Origin: Lineus longissimus
Taxonomy: Eukaryota > Nemertea > Pilidiophora > Heteronemertea > Lineidae
DNA length: 64,000 nt
Assembly (NCBI RefSeq): GCF_910592395.1
Contig: NC_088316.1
Span: forward strand, 4,028,001 to 4,092,000
Direction: 5' to 3'
A program made the position numbers and the translations under genes. Position 1 is the stretch's first letter, and each line of letters opens with the position of its first letter. Positions 47,007-58,640 of this stretch are shown one piece after another. The notes beneath the pieces were generated by a model. That model was not told where the DNA came from. It searched no databases and worked only from the letters and a program-made list of their open reading frames with translations.

Positions 47007-47631
47007 ATGTCATGTAGGCCTATATCTTCGAATGTGCCAAGTTTCATTAAAAAATATATATCAGAAAAAAAATCGGCCCCTGTCCAGCTCCCAAAATCAT
47101 CGAAGGGCTCAAATAAAGGACTTTTCTTATAGGATATGCAAATCTTTCACTCGATATACAAATCTTTCACTTGGGTCCCAATATCGACTGACCAAAACCC
47201 AAACTTTTAGGAAATTGGCCTAGTTTTCACACACACTCTTAAAATTGAATAGTAAAAATATCTATTTGATTGTTATTTTTACCTATAAGTAGACTACAGG
47301 CTAAAAATATATGTGCAATTGACGACAAACCCACACGTGATTTATTAACACGACGCATACATTTAGGAAATTGCTTGCACGAGGGGATGTAATCTATCTG
47401 AAGAAATGATACATCATTGCAGAAATAATGTTATCATATTTGTATGAGGCAAATTTGACATCAACGATGATAATCTGCCTATCAGAAAAACAACCCAAAA
47501 CGCCATAAAATCTCAAACTTGGACTATGCCGAGTGAGGCATTCTCCATTATTCTCTTTGCCCCTATTAGCTTCAATGTTAAGACGTCACTGTAAATTATA
47601 TATTGCGATTGCGTAGTGTAATCAGACAGAA
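47007..47631. other. Intergenic, upstream of a candidate first exon
   Basis: No gene seen. GACGTCAC at about 47582, half of a CREB-type site, lies 50 bp before the ATG at 47632. Confidence 0.4.
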
Positions 47632-47753
47632 ATGGCCGCGACCACAGATTCGTATCTAGCGGGAGAGATGCCCCCAGAAGTCACAACAAATGTGTTTTTG
47701 ACCTCGGTCATACTGCCAAGAGAGCCTTTTGCCCACCCACGACAAAAAGCTAG
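47632..47753 (+). CDS. Candidate first coding exon, unknown gene
   Basis: An ATG in good context (GAAATGGCC) opens 40 codons with two extra bases up to a GT donor at 47754 (GCTAG|GTATGC); without splicing the frame stops at 47767. The peptide starts MAATTDSYLAGEMPPEV and contains VFLTSVILPREPFAHPRQKA, a plausible, non-repetitive N-terminus. The upstream sequence has a CRE-like element. No following exon could be placed with confidence, and I do not recognise the protein. It could belong to a gene that continues past the PH genes. Confidence 0.3.
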
Positions 47754-47769
47754 GTATGCCACCCGATAG

Positions 47770-48970
47770 GTTAATTCTTGAAACAGGATTTAAGTTTGAC
47801 ATCAACTACGGAAGACAATATGACCCGACTGCAGAGTTTAACGAAGGTCTATCCTAGAACCGTTCAGTAGAACTCAGATATAGGCTACGCAGCTCAATGA
47901 GCGCTTCATCCTAATCCAGGATTTCTGACCGGTACCCATTTGTATACACCTGGTTGGAAAAAAGCTATTGCACCAAGCGACCTTCCAAGCATCCTGACAG
48001 TATCGGGCCATTTCACTCGATACATACTTACTCCCTCATTACTCTCGGAAACATGCGTAAGGAGTCGTCGTGTTGTAGGTCATGTTTGCAAGAGGATGCC
48101 TGCCTAGAGTCTCATGCCGACTGAGGATGTTTCAAGCCCTTCGTTGGCCTTGATCTGATTAATCAATGATATACATCTGGACTCAGGATCGCACAGTGAA
48201 GCTTCCCTGAAATATTACCCACATAGGATTATATTACCTTGACCTATACTTACACATAAAAAGTAGGTCGCATTGACCTAAATCGTCGTCATAGTGTACA
48301 TGTCACAGCAGTGAAACGACCTCTCAACATCTTCGGGGAATTTGCTGATTGCAGTTTTCATTCCACTAATACCAAGAATTGATAAAGTCATTCATTTGTG
48401 ATTATACCCGTATTAAAATAAAATAACGCACAGAAAGTGAGAGATATAGATACCGATAAAACGTGGTAGAATATTTGCGGCAATCGGCACTCGTCAGAAC
48501 ACAACAAAGTCGCGATTGTTTAAAGGGGTGCGCCGTTCGTAAGAACTGGTGGTCTAAGTAATTAGAAATGCAGTCATACATGTACCCAGTGCCGTTACAG
48601 TTATCATGCATACGAATTTGCTGAAACTTGGCATGAAATTTATATTTAGTACGTATTTGCGCTACTGGAATTTCTCAAATTCAATTACAAATTTCAAATA
48701 TTTAACGAACGGCATAGGTCAAGGACAGTGAACCTGTGATGATAAATCGGACTCGCGTAAACGGGATCCTCGCATACATTTGGCCGGTCTTACTATAAAC
48801 TACTGCTGCAGAAATATATATCCAGACTTGACCTCGCGGGGCGGCCACTTATGAAACGTTGTGTTTTGATGACGATAATTAATTTTTGTAACGTCGATAC
48901 ATTTATGACTCACTATACTTTATGACGTTGCACTTCAACTCTACCAATGAACGAGCGGTATTTCTGCAGA
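47770..48970. other. Intergenic or intronic, nothing seen
   Basis: No supported feature before the promoter of the PH gene. Confidence 0.4.
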
Positions 48971-48977
48971 TGCTCGG

Positions 48978-49060
48978 CCAATCAGGGATCGCCATTTCAG
49001 CAGGTGCTGCGTGTGACTCGCGGTAGGGTATAAATCAGAGTGCCAACGCGAAAAGTAACA
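48978..49060 (+). promoter_or_regulatory. Promoter of the first PH gene: CCAAT, AP-1-like, TATA
   Basis: CCAAT at 48978-48982 (GGCCAATCAGG), TGACTCG at 49014 (one base from the AP-1 site TGACTCA) and TATAAAT at 49029-49035 lie in order. Transcription would start near 49060, giving a ~100-base leader without an upstream ATG. The same set of elements precedes the paralogue. Confidence 0.65.
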
Positions 49061-49163
49061 TAACGAAGAAAGCAGTTAAAGCGATCACTTCAGACCCAGC
49101 AAGCACGACAGTGTGTCCAACTTTCAAAACGTTAGTTTCTTCAACTAAACAGCAAAAGCAATC

Positions 49164-49622
49164 ATGAAGACGATTTTATCCGGCCAATGTGTTTCCGACG
49201 TGAAGCGGTCTTCGCAGAACAACAGCGGAGCGGAACCCACTATCACTGGCAGCGTGAGCGTGCACCAGCAGGGGCCTGGCGGCAGAATGATGAAGGTACG
49301 ACTCATTGGGAAAGTTTACGTGTCGAATATACGGCAATACATGGTGTTTTACCAGGATAAAAAATACAGCAAAGCCTGCGCTTATGTCAACTTGAAAAAT
49401 TGCTCAGTACAATTATCGGACGATGTGACGTTAAACGTTATCTCAAAGGACTGCGATGGTACGAGTCTCACCCTGAGTTTACCCGATAAACAGGAGGCAC
49501 AGAGATGGATCGATGCTTTAAAACACAAGGACAGTCAAACTCCCTCAAAGGGCTTAAGTTCTCCTGCACGTTCAAACTCGGGGCTCATGCCAATGCTTGA
49601 AGAAGATGAGGAAGAAGAGTAG
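49164..49622 (+). CDS. Small PH-domain protein, paralogue 1
   Basis: A 152-codon frame uninterrupted by introns, starting at the first ATG of the leader with A at -3. Residues ~25-120 have the layout of a pleckstrin-homology domain: beta strands around EPTITGSVSVHQQG, MKVRLIGKVYV, YMVFYQDKKYSKACAYV, then LTLSLP and a C-terminal helix, DKQEAQRWIDALK, with the near-invariant PH Trp at 115. After it come a Ser/Pro-rich tail and a Glu/Asp-rich end (EEDEEEE). PH domains bind phosphoinositides or proteins at membranes. The size, single domain and lack of introns resemble vertebrate PHLDA-type genes, but homology to them is not shown. Aligned without gaps, the PH core is about 85% identical to the protein at 56326-56784. 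Confidence 0.88.
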   Translation: MKTILSGQCVSDVKRSSQNNSGAEPTITGSVSVHQQGPGGRMMKVRLIGKVYVSNIRQYMVFYQDKKYSKACAYVNLKNCSVQLSDDVTLNVISKDCDGTSLTLSLPDKQEAQRWIDALKHKDSQTPSKGLSSPARSNSGLMPMLEEDEEEE

Positions 49623-49765
49623 GCGTAACCTATAAGGTTTTTCTAACAAGAAAAATCCGAGGTTGTACGACCGTACCCAAGGCTCAAGACCGCCAGAAGC
49701 GAAAGAGATTATGGAGATTCAGAAACATTGTTCAAATTGCTTCAGTACAAAAACGGCATTTGAAG

Positions 49766-49781
49766 TTGATGGGACTTGGTG
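49766..49781 (+). promoter_or_regulatory. Conserved 16-base 3' UTR block
   Basis: TTGATGGGACTTGGTG lies 144 bases after the stop codon. The same 16 bases occur in the 3' region of the paralogue (56228-56243, minus strand), 83 bases after its stop, in sequence that is otherwise not alignable. Probably a shared UTR element or the last trace of the duplication. Confidence 0.45.
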
Positions 49782-50950
49782 TTAAAATTAGGTTTGACGA
49801 AGTTTGTAGACTTATTTCTTTAGACCTCCGTATGGTAGGAAAGATCAGCGACATTTTAACCCTAAAATCACCCTGAAGAAGGTACAATCAAGAAATAATG
49901 AAGAATAAGAATGTTGAAGCAATACTACAGCATTTTGTCGAGCATTTGATGCCAAAATCTTAAAGAAAAAGCTTTTGGCCATTATGAAGTTCCTAATTCT
50001 TGGTCTTCATTAATTTTTTGTCCTATCAATACAATTATATTTCTATGGAAATCAAACGGCATTGACACCATATGATGGTGCATTTCAAGTGAGTGTTTTA
50101 ATGGAAAGGTGATGTTGATATTGAGTAAATTGCATTTGTTATATTGAACGATAATGATAAGCTTAGCAAAAATTAGTAACTTTGTTTTGATATTACTGGT
50201 AACATTCATTTTGATATAAAAATATTCAACCTTATTGCGCAGACGGCCAATACATGTGAACTCGTTTCAATCTATTGAAATCGAAAGGCACTCAATATCG
50301 TACTGGTGTTAAAAAGGGTTTTAATTGAATTGAATTGAATTGTTATTATCACCAATTATTTCTCTGCATGGGGATAACCGATTTTTATGAACGTGTGATT
50401 AGGTTCATAAAAAAGAAGCGGAACCTGAATTTTCTGGGGTCCTTTGAGCCTTCGACCAAAGCCAAAAACAGGCCAAGTTTTTGAATTTGTGACAACATTT
50501 TAGTGGCGGGCGAAAAATCTTTTTCATCGACATAACATGAGTAAGGTGCTTAGTTCTCATGAAACAAACTTTCCCGCAAAAATAGCTCCTAGACAAAATA
50601 ATTGTGTTGGCATCAGTAACAAAAAAAAATCATGTTGATGAGTTGTTCGAGTGAAGTGATGAACTGCTCTGATAACGTTGAACATTCTCGTGATTAAAAT
50701 CAGTATATTCAATTATGGTGCAACTGTTTTTGAGGGAACTTTATAATTATGTGATGTCAATACCTTATTCATCATGACAAGAGCATTGTTACTGTCCCCC
50801 GTTTGTTGTCACGAGTGACAACTGTTCGGATTTGGCCAACGTTTGTAGATGCCCTTACTTCGGCGGGCTTCGGGCCAGCAATTGTCGGGTACCGTACGTG
50901 CTGTCAAAACTAGATGATGTGATATGACTAACTTAATACATGTAAATAGA
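49782..50950. other. Intergenic AT-rich sequence
   Basis: No clear polyadenylation signal close to the PH gene. AATAAAATTC at about 50965 is the first good match. Nothing else seen. Confidence 0.4.
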
Positions 50951-50952
50951 TA

Positions 50953-51213
50953 TTATTTTTTCAAATAAAATTCTGTAAAATCGATATACGAGTCTTCCTG
51001 TTTATGAAATGTCGTTGCATATTCGCCCAGCTGATTGATGATCGCTGGTATGACGAGGCCGGATTGCTGCAAGATCGCATCGCCGTTAGCAAATGGATTA
51101 AATCTATACATGTATAGATTTAATCCATGGTATGCTCTTAGGAATTTGTCGGCAGTCAGAAAAGTATCTCCGTTTTGCGAGTTGTCGCCAAATCTATGAG
51201 TTTTGCCCGTCAC
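50953..51213 (-). CDS. Candidate exon, unrecognised
   Basis: The minus strand is open for about 86 codons and ends in TAA near 50953. The peptide includes TADKFLRAYHGLNLYMYRF, then NGDAILQQSGLVIPAIINQL and YIDFTEFYLKK. Composition is protein-like. However, there is no ATG in the first 30 codons, and acceptors upstream lack a pyrimidine tract. A perfect 36-bp palindrome (51093-51128) lies in the middle of it. It may be a terminal exon or chance. Confidence 0.22.
   Translation of the reverse strand: MTGKTHRFGDNSQNGDTFLTADKFLRAYHGLNLYMYRFNPFANGDAILQQSGLVIPAIINQLGEYATTFHKQEDSYIDFTEFYLKK
51093..51128. repeat. Perfect 36-bp palindrome
   Basis: Centred on TACATGTA: the left half ATGGATTAAATCTATACA is the exact reverse complement of the right half. 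No spacer. Confidence 0.95.
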
Positions 51214-51429
51214 GCTCGCAGATTACGCCCATCATTCCTAGTGATGTCCGCCGTAGCTACATGTTGATTTACAAGTTGCTCCTAGATTTAGCTGCGTGTC
51301 TTTTCTAAAAGTTGGTTTGCCCAGAAACCCAAAAATCGGCGCATGTCCAAGTCAATTTCAACAAGTAAATCCCAATTTGTTTTGTAAACACCACGGGTAA
51401 GATTTAGCGAGAGATATATCGCACCTTGT

Positions 51430-51610
51430 TTTACTGATGACCAGAGCGCTGTATTAGACACTGTACATTACGTGTCAGTTCATTGATGTTCATAGGTTTT
51501 GGTAACACAGTACCTCACCAAATTTTATATGTGTTTAGAATAACACTTTACCAACATCACAATAAAATGTTACATCATTCCGATTCCAACTGCCTGAGAA
51601 AAAAGGACTA
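51430..51610. repeat. Dispersed direct repeat, copy 1 (copy 2 at 52255-52460)
   Basis: CTGTATTAGACACTGTA, ATAGGTTTTGGTAA, GAATTTTATATG/AAATTTTATATG and AATAAAATGTTACATCATTCC recur in order at 52255-52460 at about 75-80% identity. No shared coding frame. Confidence 0.75.
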
Positions 51611-52254
51611 CTATACAGCACATCCGTCAAATCGTCACTCGCACGGCCCTATTAAGTTCTAAACGGACCAGTGAGACGCTTAAACATATCAAAAAGCATA
51701 ATTCTGTGATGGCCTGACTCTTTTGATAAGGAATCAACCACAGATTGATAATTAATTCCACTTTGATCCATCCCAGCCATTTATTTACCACTTGACATTT
51801 TAATATGCTCTACACACTTCCGGTCGTGGATGAATACATGTCTCTGCCCTGATTCTAGCATTGGGATATCTTCATGGGAGTCATGTCAATACGTTTAGTT
51901 ACCAATCTATCGAGTTGCATTTAGATCCGTGGTAACGCCCTATTACCATTATTATCATGATCAACGAGGGTTATCCACAGGAAGCAAGAGCATGATGGAC
52001 TATACACTTGCACCCTAACATCAGTCGTCACAGTTTAAAAACTACGTTTAGTTTCTAACGTCCAAGAATTCGCCTGCGTGGGATTAAATTCCCTTTCTAT
52101 AAATTGTTAAATTGTTATCGTGTTCCTTTTTACGAGAGGCGGGGGTATACATGTACCCCCCCCCCCCCCCCGATAACCAGACACAGGTCGTCAAATCCCC
52201 CCTGTCACTTCCGATCACATATGCTTGAACAAGCCTCGCTCTAGGCTAGAACCC

Positions 52255-52460
52255 TGTATTAGACACTGTATACATTTCGTGTACATTGCTGTGAATAGGT
52301 TTTGGTAAAAAAGTACCCCTACAGTGAATCAATCTTCACCGAATTTTATATGAGTTAACAAGAACCCTTTATCAATATCATAATAAAATTTTACAACATT
52401 CCAATACCAGTTGCCTGTGAAGAAATGACTTTTGTACAGCATATTCTGCTTATGGACGTC
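52255..52460. repeat. Dispersed direct repeat, copy 2
   Basis: See the copy at 51430. The segment between them has an old C-run at about 52158-52170 and no gene. Confidence 0.75.
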
Positions 52461-53258
52461 CTGCCAGGAATTGTGTGCGCCCTGCAAGTGCAGTGCGAAC
52501 AATTCTGAAGGGAAATTACCCCTTCGAAAAGAAATTGCATTCACAATACCAAAATAAATAGCAAAGCCGGGGCTTCCATCTGCGCAGTAGACAAGAATGT
52601 CATCAGCATTGTAGAGCTGACGTAAATGTGAGGTTTGATAGGTTTACTCCAGCCTTGAACTAAGACTAAAGATGCTGTGACCACAACGTCGATGATGTGC
52701 TGTGCACAGAATGCCCAATTCATTAGAACTTCACATCGTGCAGCAATATTATGGCATTTTAGCATGAACTGAAAAACAAAGGATTGACATCAAAGCGAAC
52801 AAGAACGATCCGCTTGTCACGGCGGAGATAAGTAACGAAAAATCCAATTTCATGAAGAAACAGGCTGATCTAACTATCATGATGAATGCTTGGCACGTGC
52901 TATTTGCCGCGTGATGTTACACTCGAAGTAAGCGCTTCACGCTGGAAAAAGTTGTAGTCAGAACCGTGGGTCATATCAGAAGGACACGTTCCTGCCAGTT
53001 GATAAGTTGTTTTAGCTCATTGAGAAAAATCCTATTTAAAGAATTAATCTAACTGTCATGTTGAATGTAGGTGCATGACACGTTCCGCCTTCTGTCACTT
53101 GAGCTCGCCGTTGTCAGGAATCGACGTTTTGCTGTAAACTCTAAACAAAATTGGTCGAGAAAAAAGCATTGGACCAGCTTTTTGATCTCCCCTAACAAGT
53201 TTTAGGAAGGGCTCACTGTAAACAGTCCAACTCACCTTGGTCCAACAACTACATTGTA

Positions 53259-53705
53259 TCTCTGAGGTGTTGACGGCCAAGGCATGAATATGTACGTATC
53301 ATAACCGGACGATATACAGGGCCGGACACTGTCTCCAGGGGGACATATTTCACTGCCACACCGGCTTTGGCATGACCCTGACCTGATTTTGTCGCGTGGC
53401 GATTCATCCAATATTCTCTACGGGAGATCCCGTAAGTCCAAGTTGACCCAAAATAATATCACCTCATTTGGGCTGACAATACCCCATGGAACGGCAGACG
53501 CAGATTCAACTTCCACGTTGGTGTGAAAGGTCCCTGGATAAAGTGCCGTGTGAGAAACGAGTCTAATGTGCGTTGGCCTCTCTGAGGTATTGCCGGTCGT
53601 GGTCTCAATGGAACCATAGCTAAAAGTACCTAAAACATCCCAACACCGTAGGGAAGGAAACCTTTTCCAAGGGGGACATTTAGACTGCAACCGCCACGGC
53701 TCAAT
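53259..53705. repeat. Two diverged copies sharing a (G)GGGGACATTT..CTGC end
   Basis: TCTCTGAGGTGTTGACGG at 53259 and TCTCTGAGGTATTGCCGG at 53579 start similar segments, which end in GGGGGACATATTTCACTGCC and GGGGGACATTTAGACTGC. The segment A duplications at 45208 and 46582 end in a related CGGACATTTTCGACTGC, so this looks like one terminus of an old mobile element family. Confidence 0.45.
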
Positions 53706-53883
53706 TTATTTGTTTTCCTTGAGATGGCGCTACAGAAATAAGGCGAAGCGGGTAGAACGTGCGTGCGATGGATTCCGCAGATATCTTAGGTCAAGATGGT
53801 TTGAGTGCCTGGCCGGCGTAAATGAGGACAGGTCGGGCGGTAGTCCAGGACATAGACGTCATATTCGGATGCTATCTCGATCG

Positions 53884-53968
53884 GAGGCCTTTGGTCCTTG
53901 GAACCATATGCCATCAACCTTGATCCGAGGCCTTTGGTCCTTGGAACCATATGCCATCAACAACCAGA
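53884..53968. repeat. Two 43-bp direct repeats
   Basis: GAGGCCTTTGGTCCTTGGAA at 53884 and 53927, near-identical for the full period. Confidence 0.95.
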
Positions 53969-53969
53969 T

Positions 53970-56225
53970 GTGGTCGAACGAATTCCCAGCGGGGGGGGGG
54001 GTTGCTACTGAAGCAGCAGTGATTAAGTCGTCTCATCTTTTGATAAAAAAATCCACGAAGAGAAGGACAACAACAAAATTGATCACAGGCCAATTGTGCC
54101 GAGTTTGCATGTACACGTATGGTGCTAACGTATGATGCACAGAAAACCCGTGCAACACGACGTGAAACCAACTGTCAATACATCTCAAAAAAACATTGTG
54201 TCAATTTTACTTAACTTTATTTGAAAACAATGAAATTACAACTTTTATCATACCGACGACAGCAGTGGAGTGGGACATGTCAAAACCAGCAAGACATGTT
54301 CATCACTTTCGTAGGTGAAAACACAATAACCTTCACCAAAACATCACTAAATTCATATCAATTTTGTATTTGAAATAAAAATTAACAGTCGTATTTTTCT
54401 TTGAAAATGAATAAAGCAGGAACAGGTTGTCTGTCCTTGCTATACAAAAATAAGCAAAATTTTTAAAAATCTGTTCTAAATTACCGTAATTACTGTAAAT
54501 TCTATCAGTCACTTGACATCGGACCATAAATCGTCTGCATTTTGTCCAACAAATACGGCATTATTTATCTTATTTACGAACAAGGTTTATTATTTGTACA
54601 ATAAATCTTCCAAAAACGCGATAATTCGGTGCATAACAATGTTAATGAGTTAACACTAACCGCACTGCTGCACGGCGACATACGACAGGCCAGCCTGTCC
54701 GGCCTAGTTAATGACGTCATTCCGTCTAGCCTCAATAAAATTTATTTTAAAAGGTTTTTGACATCAACACAAACGCTTCGAAGCTGAACTGAGTAATGCT
54801 CACCTGAACATATTTGAACTTTTTTTCACCCGTTTTGAGATAATTTGATTAAAATTATTAAACCGGGATGGCGTCCTTAACCTGGCTCTAAACATTATTT
54901 CAAGCAAACCTGATAAGCACGACTTTAACTTTTCCGCAACAAATCGCCAACGGATGGAATACCCATAACATGCTCTTATCAAAAACAAATCTATGTACAC
55001 TATATTATAAAGTTATAAAAAATGCCCCAGTGGAGATCACGTCTACTACTTTAGAAACATTATCTTTAGCTCTGGAAAAGTCTGGAGCTGTGGAGGAATT
55101 GACTGTTTTGTGAGTTACCATGGTAACAGAGGAAGATGACTAGAATGGTTGGTGACGCGATATCAGCATCTGGGTATCCCTTACAAGGGAAAAGATGCCA
55201 CGTTCTATGGATCTGGAATAATATTTTTACGCATGTATGCGACATTATCGTTACTCACACACGCGACAACTTCAAAGACCTCGACAAATATAAAGTTTCA
55301 GACTCACCATATTTGGGCATAGCCACTACAGTCAGCTAATTAATAGTCAGGTAGTATTTGATATAATGAGGATTGTGCACCGAAAATATTAAAACCAGAC
55401 GGATTTTAAATTAATAACGATTCTCCACTAGTTGAAGAGCGGAGAGAAATTTTCTATGTTTTCATTCATACGCCATGTCAATAAAACCTGAAGTTATATC
55501 AAGTCGAGTTGTTCATATCACCTTTCAACTCGGTTGAGAGTTCTATCGCTAACTAGAGACACCATTTGTCACAATAAGGATGAAGATACCTCTAACGAAA
55601 AGTATATATGGAAGCATATGAACTAAAGGACCATTGACAATCGTTTTAAATTATGTCATGTTACAATACTTGTTGTTAACCCATTACGCCACAAAGAATC
55701 GTATCGTGTGGTTATTTGACAGGAGTGTCACAATTGTCACTATCATTTATGTGCTTTCAAATATAAAAAAACTGATTAAACAGGATGGAGTTATTGTGCT
55801 GGGATTGGCTAAATGGGTTAACGTTCAAGAAATGCAACCAAATACACAACATTCAAATTATCGATTTTGAAGCATGATTTTCAACTTTACAAGAAAAAAG
55901 CTGTATTACGGTAAATCTGTAATTTACAGGTGATCAGTAAACAGCGTTTTATGTTCTTCTAGAGTTGATACCACTTGACAAAATAACACTTAAGTCCTAG
56001 GAAACTAAACGTTTGGCCAACAGTCCCTCATCCACAACAAAGATAGAAAAGTCTGGAAGCGTTCCCTACTACACAGCCCAAGAGCACCAGCATCAAACCC
56101 CCTATCGTAATTGGATATCGTCCCATTCGATGTAGATCTCCGTCACGATTTGATCGTTCCGTTATCCACCCAGGCAGCAGTAACTAAAGTCAGTTTTCAG
56201 TCATGAATGACACACTCAAAGTCAC
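53970..56225. other. Intergenic, nothing else seen
   Basis: AT-rich sequence between the convergent PH genes. Short frames only. Confidence 0.4.
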
Positions 56226-56227
56226 AG

Positions 56228-56243
56228 CACCAAGTCCCATCAA
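56228..56243 (-). promoter_or_regulatory. Conserved 16-base 3' UTR block, paralogue 2
   Basis: Minus-strand TTGATGGGACTTGGTG, identical to the block at 49766-49781. Confidence 0.45.
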
Positions 56244-56325
56244 AATATCAAATCCGAAAGTCTTTCTGGCAGTGAAAGCAGTTAGCACAGGTGACGTTGA
56301 CGTTAGACGTCGATCGCGTCAATGT

Positions 56326-56784
56326 CTATTCCTCTTCGCTTTCTTCTAACGTTGGCATGAGGGGTGACCGCGGGATCACAGGAGATTTTGAGCCGTTTGG
56401 GAGAGTTTTATAATTGTCCTTGGGTTTTAAAGCGTCAATCCATCTTTGTGCTTCCTGTTCATCAGAAAAACTCAGGGTGAGACTCGTACCATCGCAGTCT
56501 TTTGAAATAATTTTTAACGTAACATCGTCTGATAATTGCACTGAGCAATTTTTCAAGTTGATGTAAGCGCAGGCTTTGCTGTATTTTTTGTCCTGGTAAA
56601 ATACCATGTATTGTCCGAGATTTGATTGATAGGCCTTTCCTAGGAGTCGCACTTTCATCGTTTTGCCGTTGGGACCAGGCTGATGCATGCACACATGCCC
56701 AGTGATCGTCGGTTCGGCCGCGTTGTCCGTGTGCAGCAAGCAGCGTTCCACATCTGGCACCAATTGTGACAAGATCTGCTTCAT
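56326..56784 (-). CDS. Small PH-domain protein, paralogue 2
   Basis: A 152-codon frame on the minus strand, same length as paralogue 1 and alignable without a gap. The blocks AEPTITG, MKVRL(L/I)GK, QYMVFYQDKKYSKACAY, LKNCSVQLSDDVTL, ISKDCDGTSLTLS and EAQRWIDALK are shared, with Trp at 115. Differences are concentrated in the first 25 residues and the tail, which keeps Ser/Pro-rich and acidic ends (LEESEEE). ATG has A at -3 and is the first ATG of the leader. An acceptor-like TTGACTGTTCTTTTTAG lies 22 bases upstream of the ATG, so a 5' UTR intron is possible. Strong constraint on the PH core with divergent ends suggests both copies work. Confidence 0.88.
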   Translation of the reverse strand: MKQILSQLVPDVERCLLHTDNAAEPTITGHVCMHQPGPNGKTMKVRLLGKAYQSNLGQYMVFYQDKKYSKACAYINLKNCSVQLSDDVTLKIISKDCDGTSLTLSFSDEQEAQRWIDALKPKDNYKTLPNGSKSPVIPRSPLMPTLEESEEE

Positions 56785-57131
56785 AGTCAGATCGGAGCTC
56801 CTTTCTTCTAAAAAGAACAGTCAAATTTGAGTCGTTTCAGCAACGATAATTCCACTTGAAATGGAATCAAAAGTTCTCAACTGCACACTGTATATGTAGA
56901 AGTAGAAATTTGAGTTATCTTCAACGAAGGCTAAAAATCGACAGTTTCGTGAAGTAGAATTCGCAAGAATCCTTCTTAGAAATAGGACAATATCCGTATT
57001 CAATTCGTAAATATCGAGTAGATCCACGAACTATCGCCTGATGATCAGCTGTAAATATCGTCTGCTCGCTGGCTGTTGACTGATCGTATTGAATGGTTGG
57101 TTGGTTCTGTTAATCTGGCCTCGTGACAGCG

Positions 57132-57203
57132 TTTATATACGGCGATAAAAATAGGTCACTTGTGAGTCATAGCTTACCTGTAGAAATGAAATGCGCTGAT
57201 TGG
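57132..57203 (-). promoter_or_regulatory. Promoter of the second PH gene: TATA, AP-1, CCAAT
   Basis: On the minus strand, CCAAT (plus ATTGG at 57199-57203), a perfect AP-1 site TGAGTCA at 57163-57169 and TATATAAA (57132-57139) are in the same order as in paralogue 1. The leader is about 320 bases, or shorter if the putative UTR intron is removed. Confidence 0.65.
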
Positions 57204-58640
57204 CTGATGTTAGATATCTTCCTAGAAATCGTGCACCTATTGTGAAGCGGTAGAAAGCATTGCTGGAAGCCGTTGAACAGGTTGTTCCGCGGATTCCATG
57301 TTATATAGTAAAAAAAATAGCAAATAAATATGTACGTTGTCAGTTCAGGAAAGCTAGTTCTTGTTAGGATGGAACGTATGTTATTCTTGACGCATGTCAC
57401 AATCTTGAACCAAAACAAGGCCATATTCTACAACACATTCCAATGGTTTTTTTTCGCTCGATTTGCGGATGTAATCGGTTATCAGTAATCCTTTATTACT
57501 TGCACTTGATGGGTGCTAACTTTTCGGGTTGACCTATGAATAGTAAACATGATAGGGCATATGCTAGCGATCAGCTGGTACGACACTAGGTGGGGCATGT
57601 ATCATAATGATTTAGTCATGCTAAATCCTTATTTTTTAGTCACGACATTTTTCGTATCAGTATATACCAGTTCTTCTGCAGTGTCAGGCCGCTTTCTGTT
57701 GTGTATTTATTCCACCAGATAATAGACAAGATACTGATACCCGCCACTGATATAGGTCACTCCATTGGTGGGTGCCCAGCCGGTCTTCTGTGCAATACTG
57801 CACGGCACGGCATGGCATTGCCTGATTTGGAGGCACAAAAAAGTGTCTAGCTGGAATAGATTTCTGTTGTTATAAAAAGTGTTGCTTTGGCATGTCCAAC
57901 AAAATCCAATATCACGAATAGTTTTTACTTTTGTAGCTTTATTCTATTCTTTCCTGGTTTGAACCCGCGAGCTAAGCTGTCTCATGTAGCTTCTGTGTGT
58001 CAATGAAACTTGCAATTCTGATTTAGTATAAACTTGTCGAATAATCCCTCCCAAAAATATTGTCCTTTGCCCTCTCCCCCTCCCCCCTCGTGATACAGGG
58101 GGAATACCCCCCCCCCCCCAAAAAAAAACATTAAAAAAATCTGCACCAAAGTAAGGAGGTGACCTGGGAACTGACCACTGACCTCCGACCCACATCCATC
58201 TAAACTTGGTCATAGCCGCTGGCCCAAAACATCCACCTAAATAGGGTCATAGTCGCGTACAAACCTAACTGGCCCTCCATTTGCGATCATAAACATGCAT
58301 GTTTATGTTGTTGTGGACATATGCCCTTGTCATCAGCCTACACCCTCTGATCAATAGCGCAAATGATGATTTACTGAACCAGATCAAATATGGATACGAT
58401 GAGGCCGATATCAAAACAGACCAATCGAAACTATTTTTAACCATGGTCCGAGTTCCGTCTCGTGTTGTTGTGGGAGCCTGAGTGTAGGCCTACATTATCC
58501 TTGACCCACTTGAGCTGCAGTCCCACTTGATTAGATTTGTAGCAAACTGACTTGCCCTCAGATGTTCAGTGTACAATTTGTGATTGTGTGATGAAAGTAA
58601 TCAGATCAGTCAACATAATAGACATCCGAGAGTTTACCCG
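57204..58640. other. Intergenic, nothing seen
   Basis: C/G homopolymer runs at 58075-58125; no gene. Confidence 0.4.

Noticed and set aside
53710-54135. 141-codon plus-strand frame
   Set aside because: Spans a 43-bp direct duplication and a G-run, has no good ATG at the start and no recognisable motif.
56462-57027. Additional minus-strand frames overlapping and upstream of the second PH gene
   Set aside because: They begin at non-ATG codons. The leader has no ATG before the PH start, so no upstream ORF is supported.
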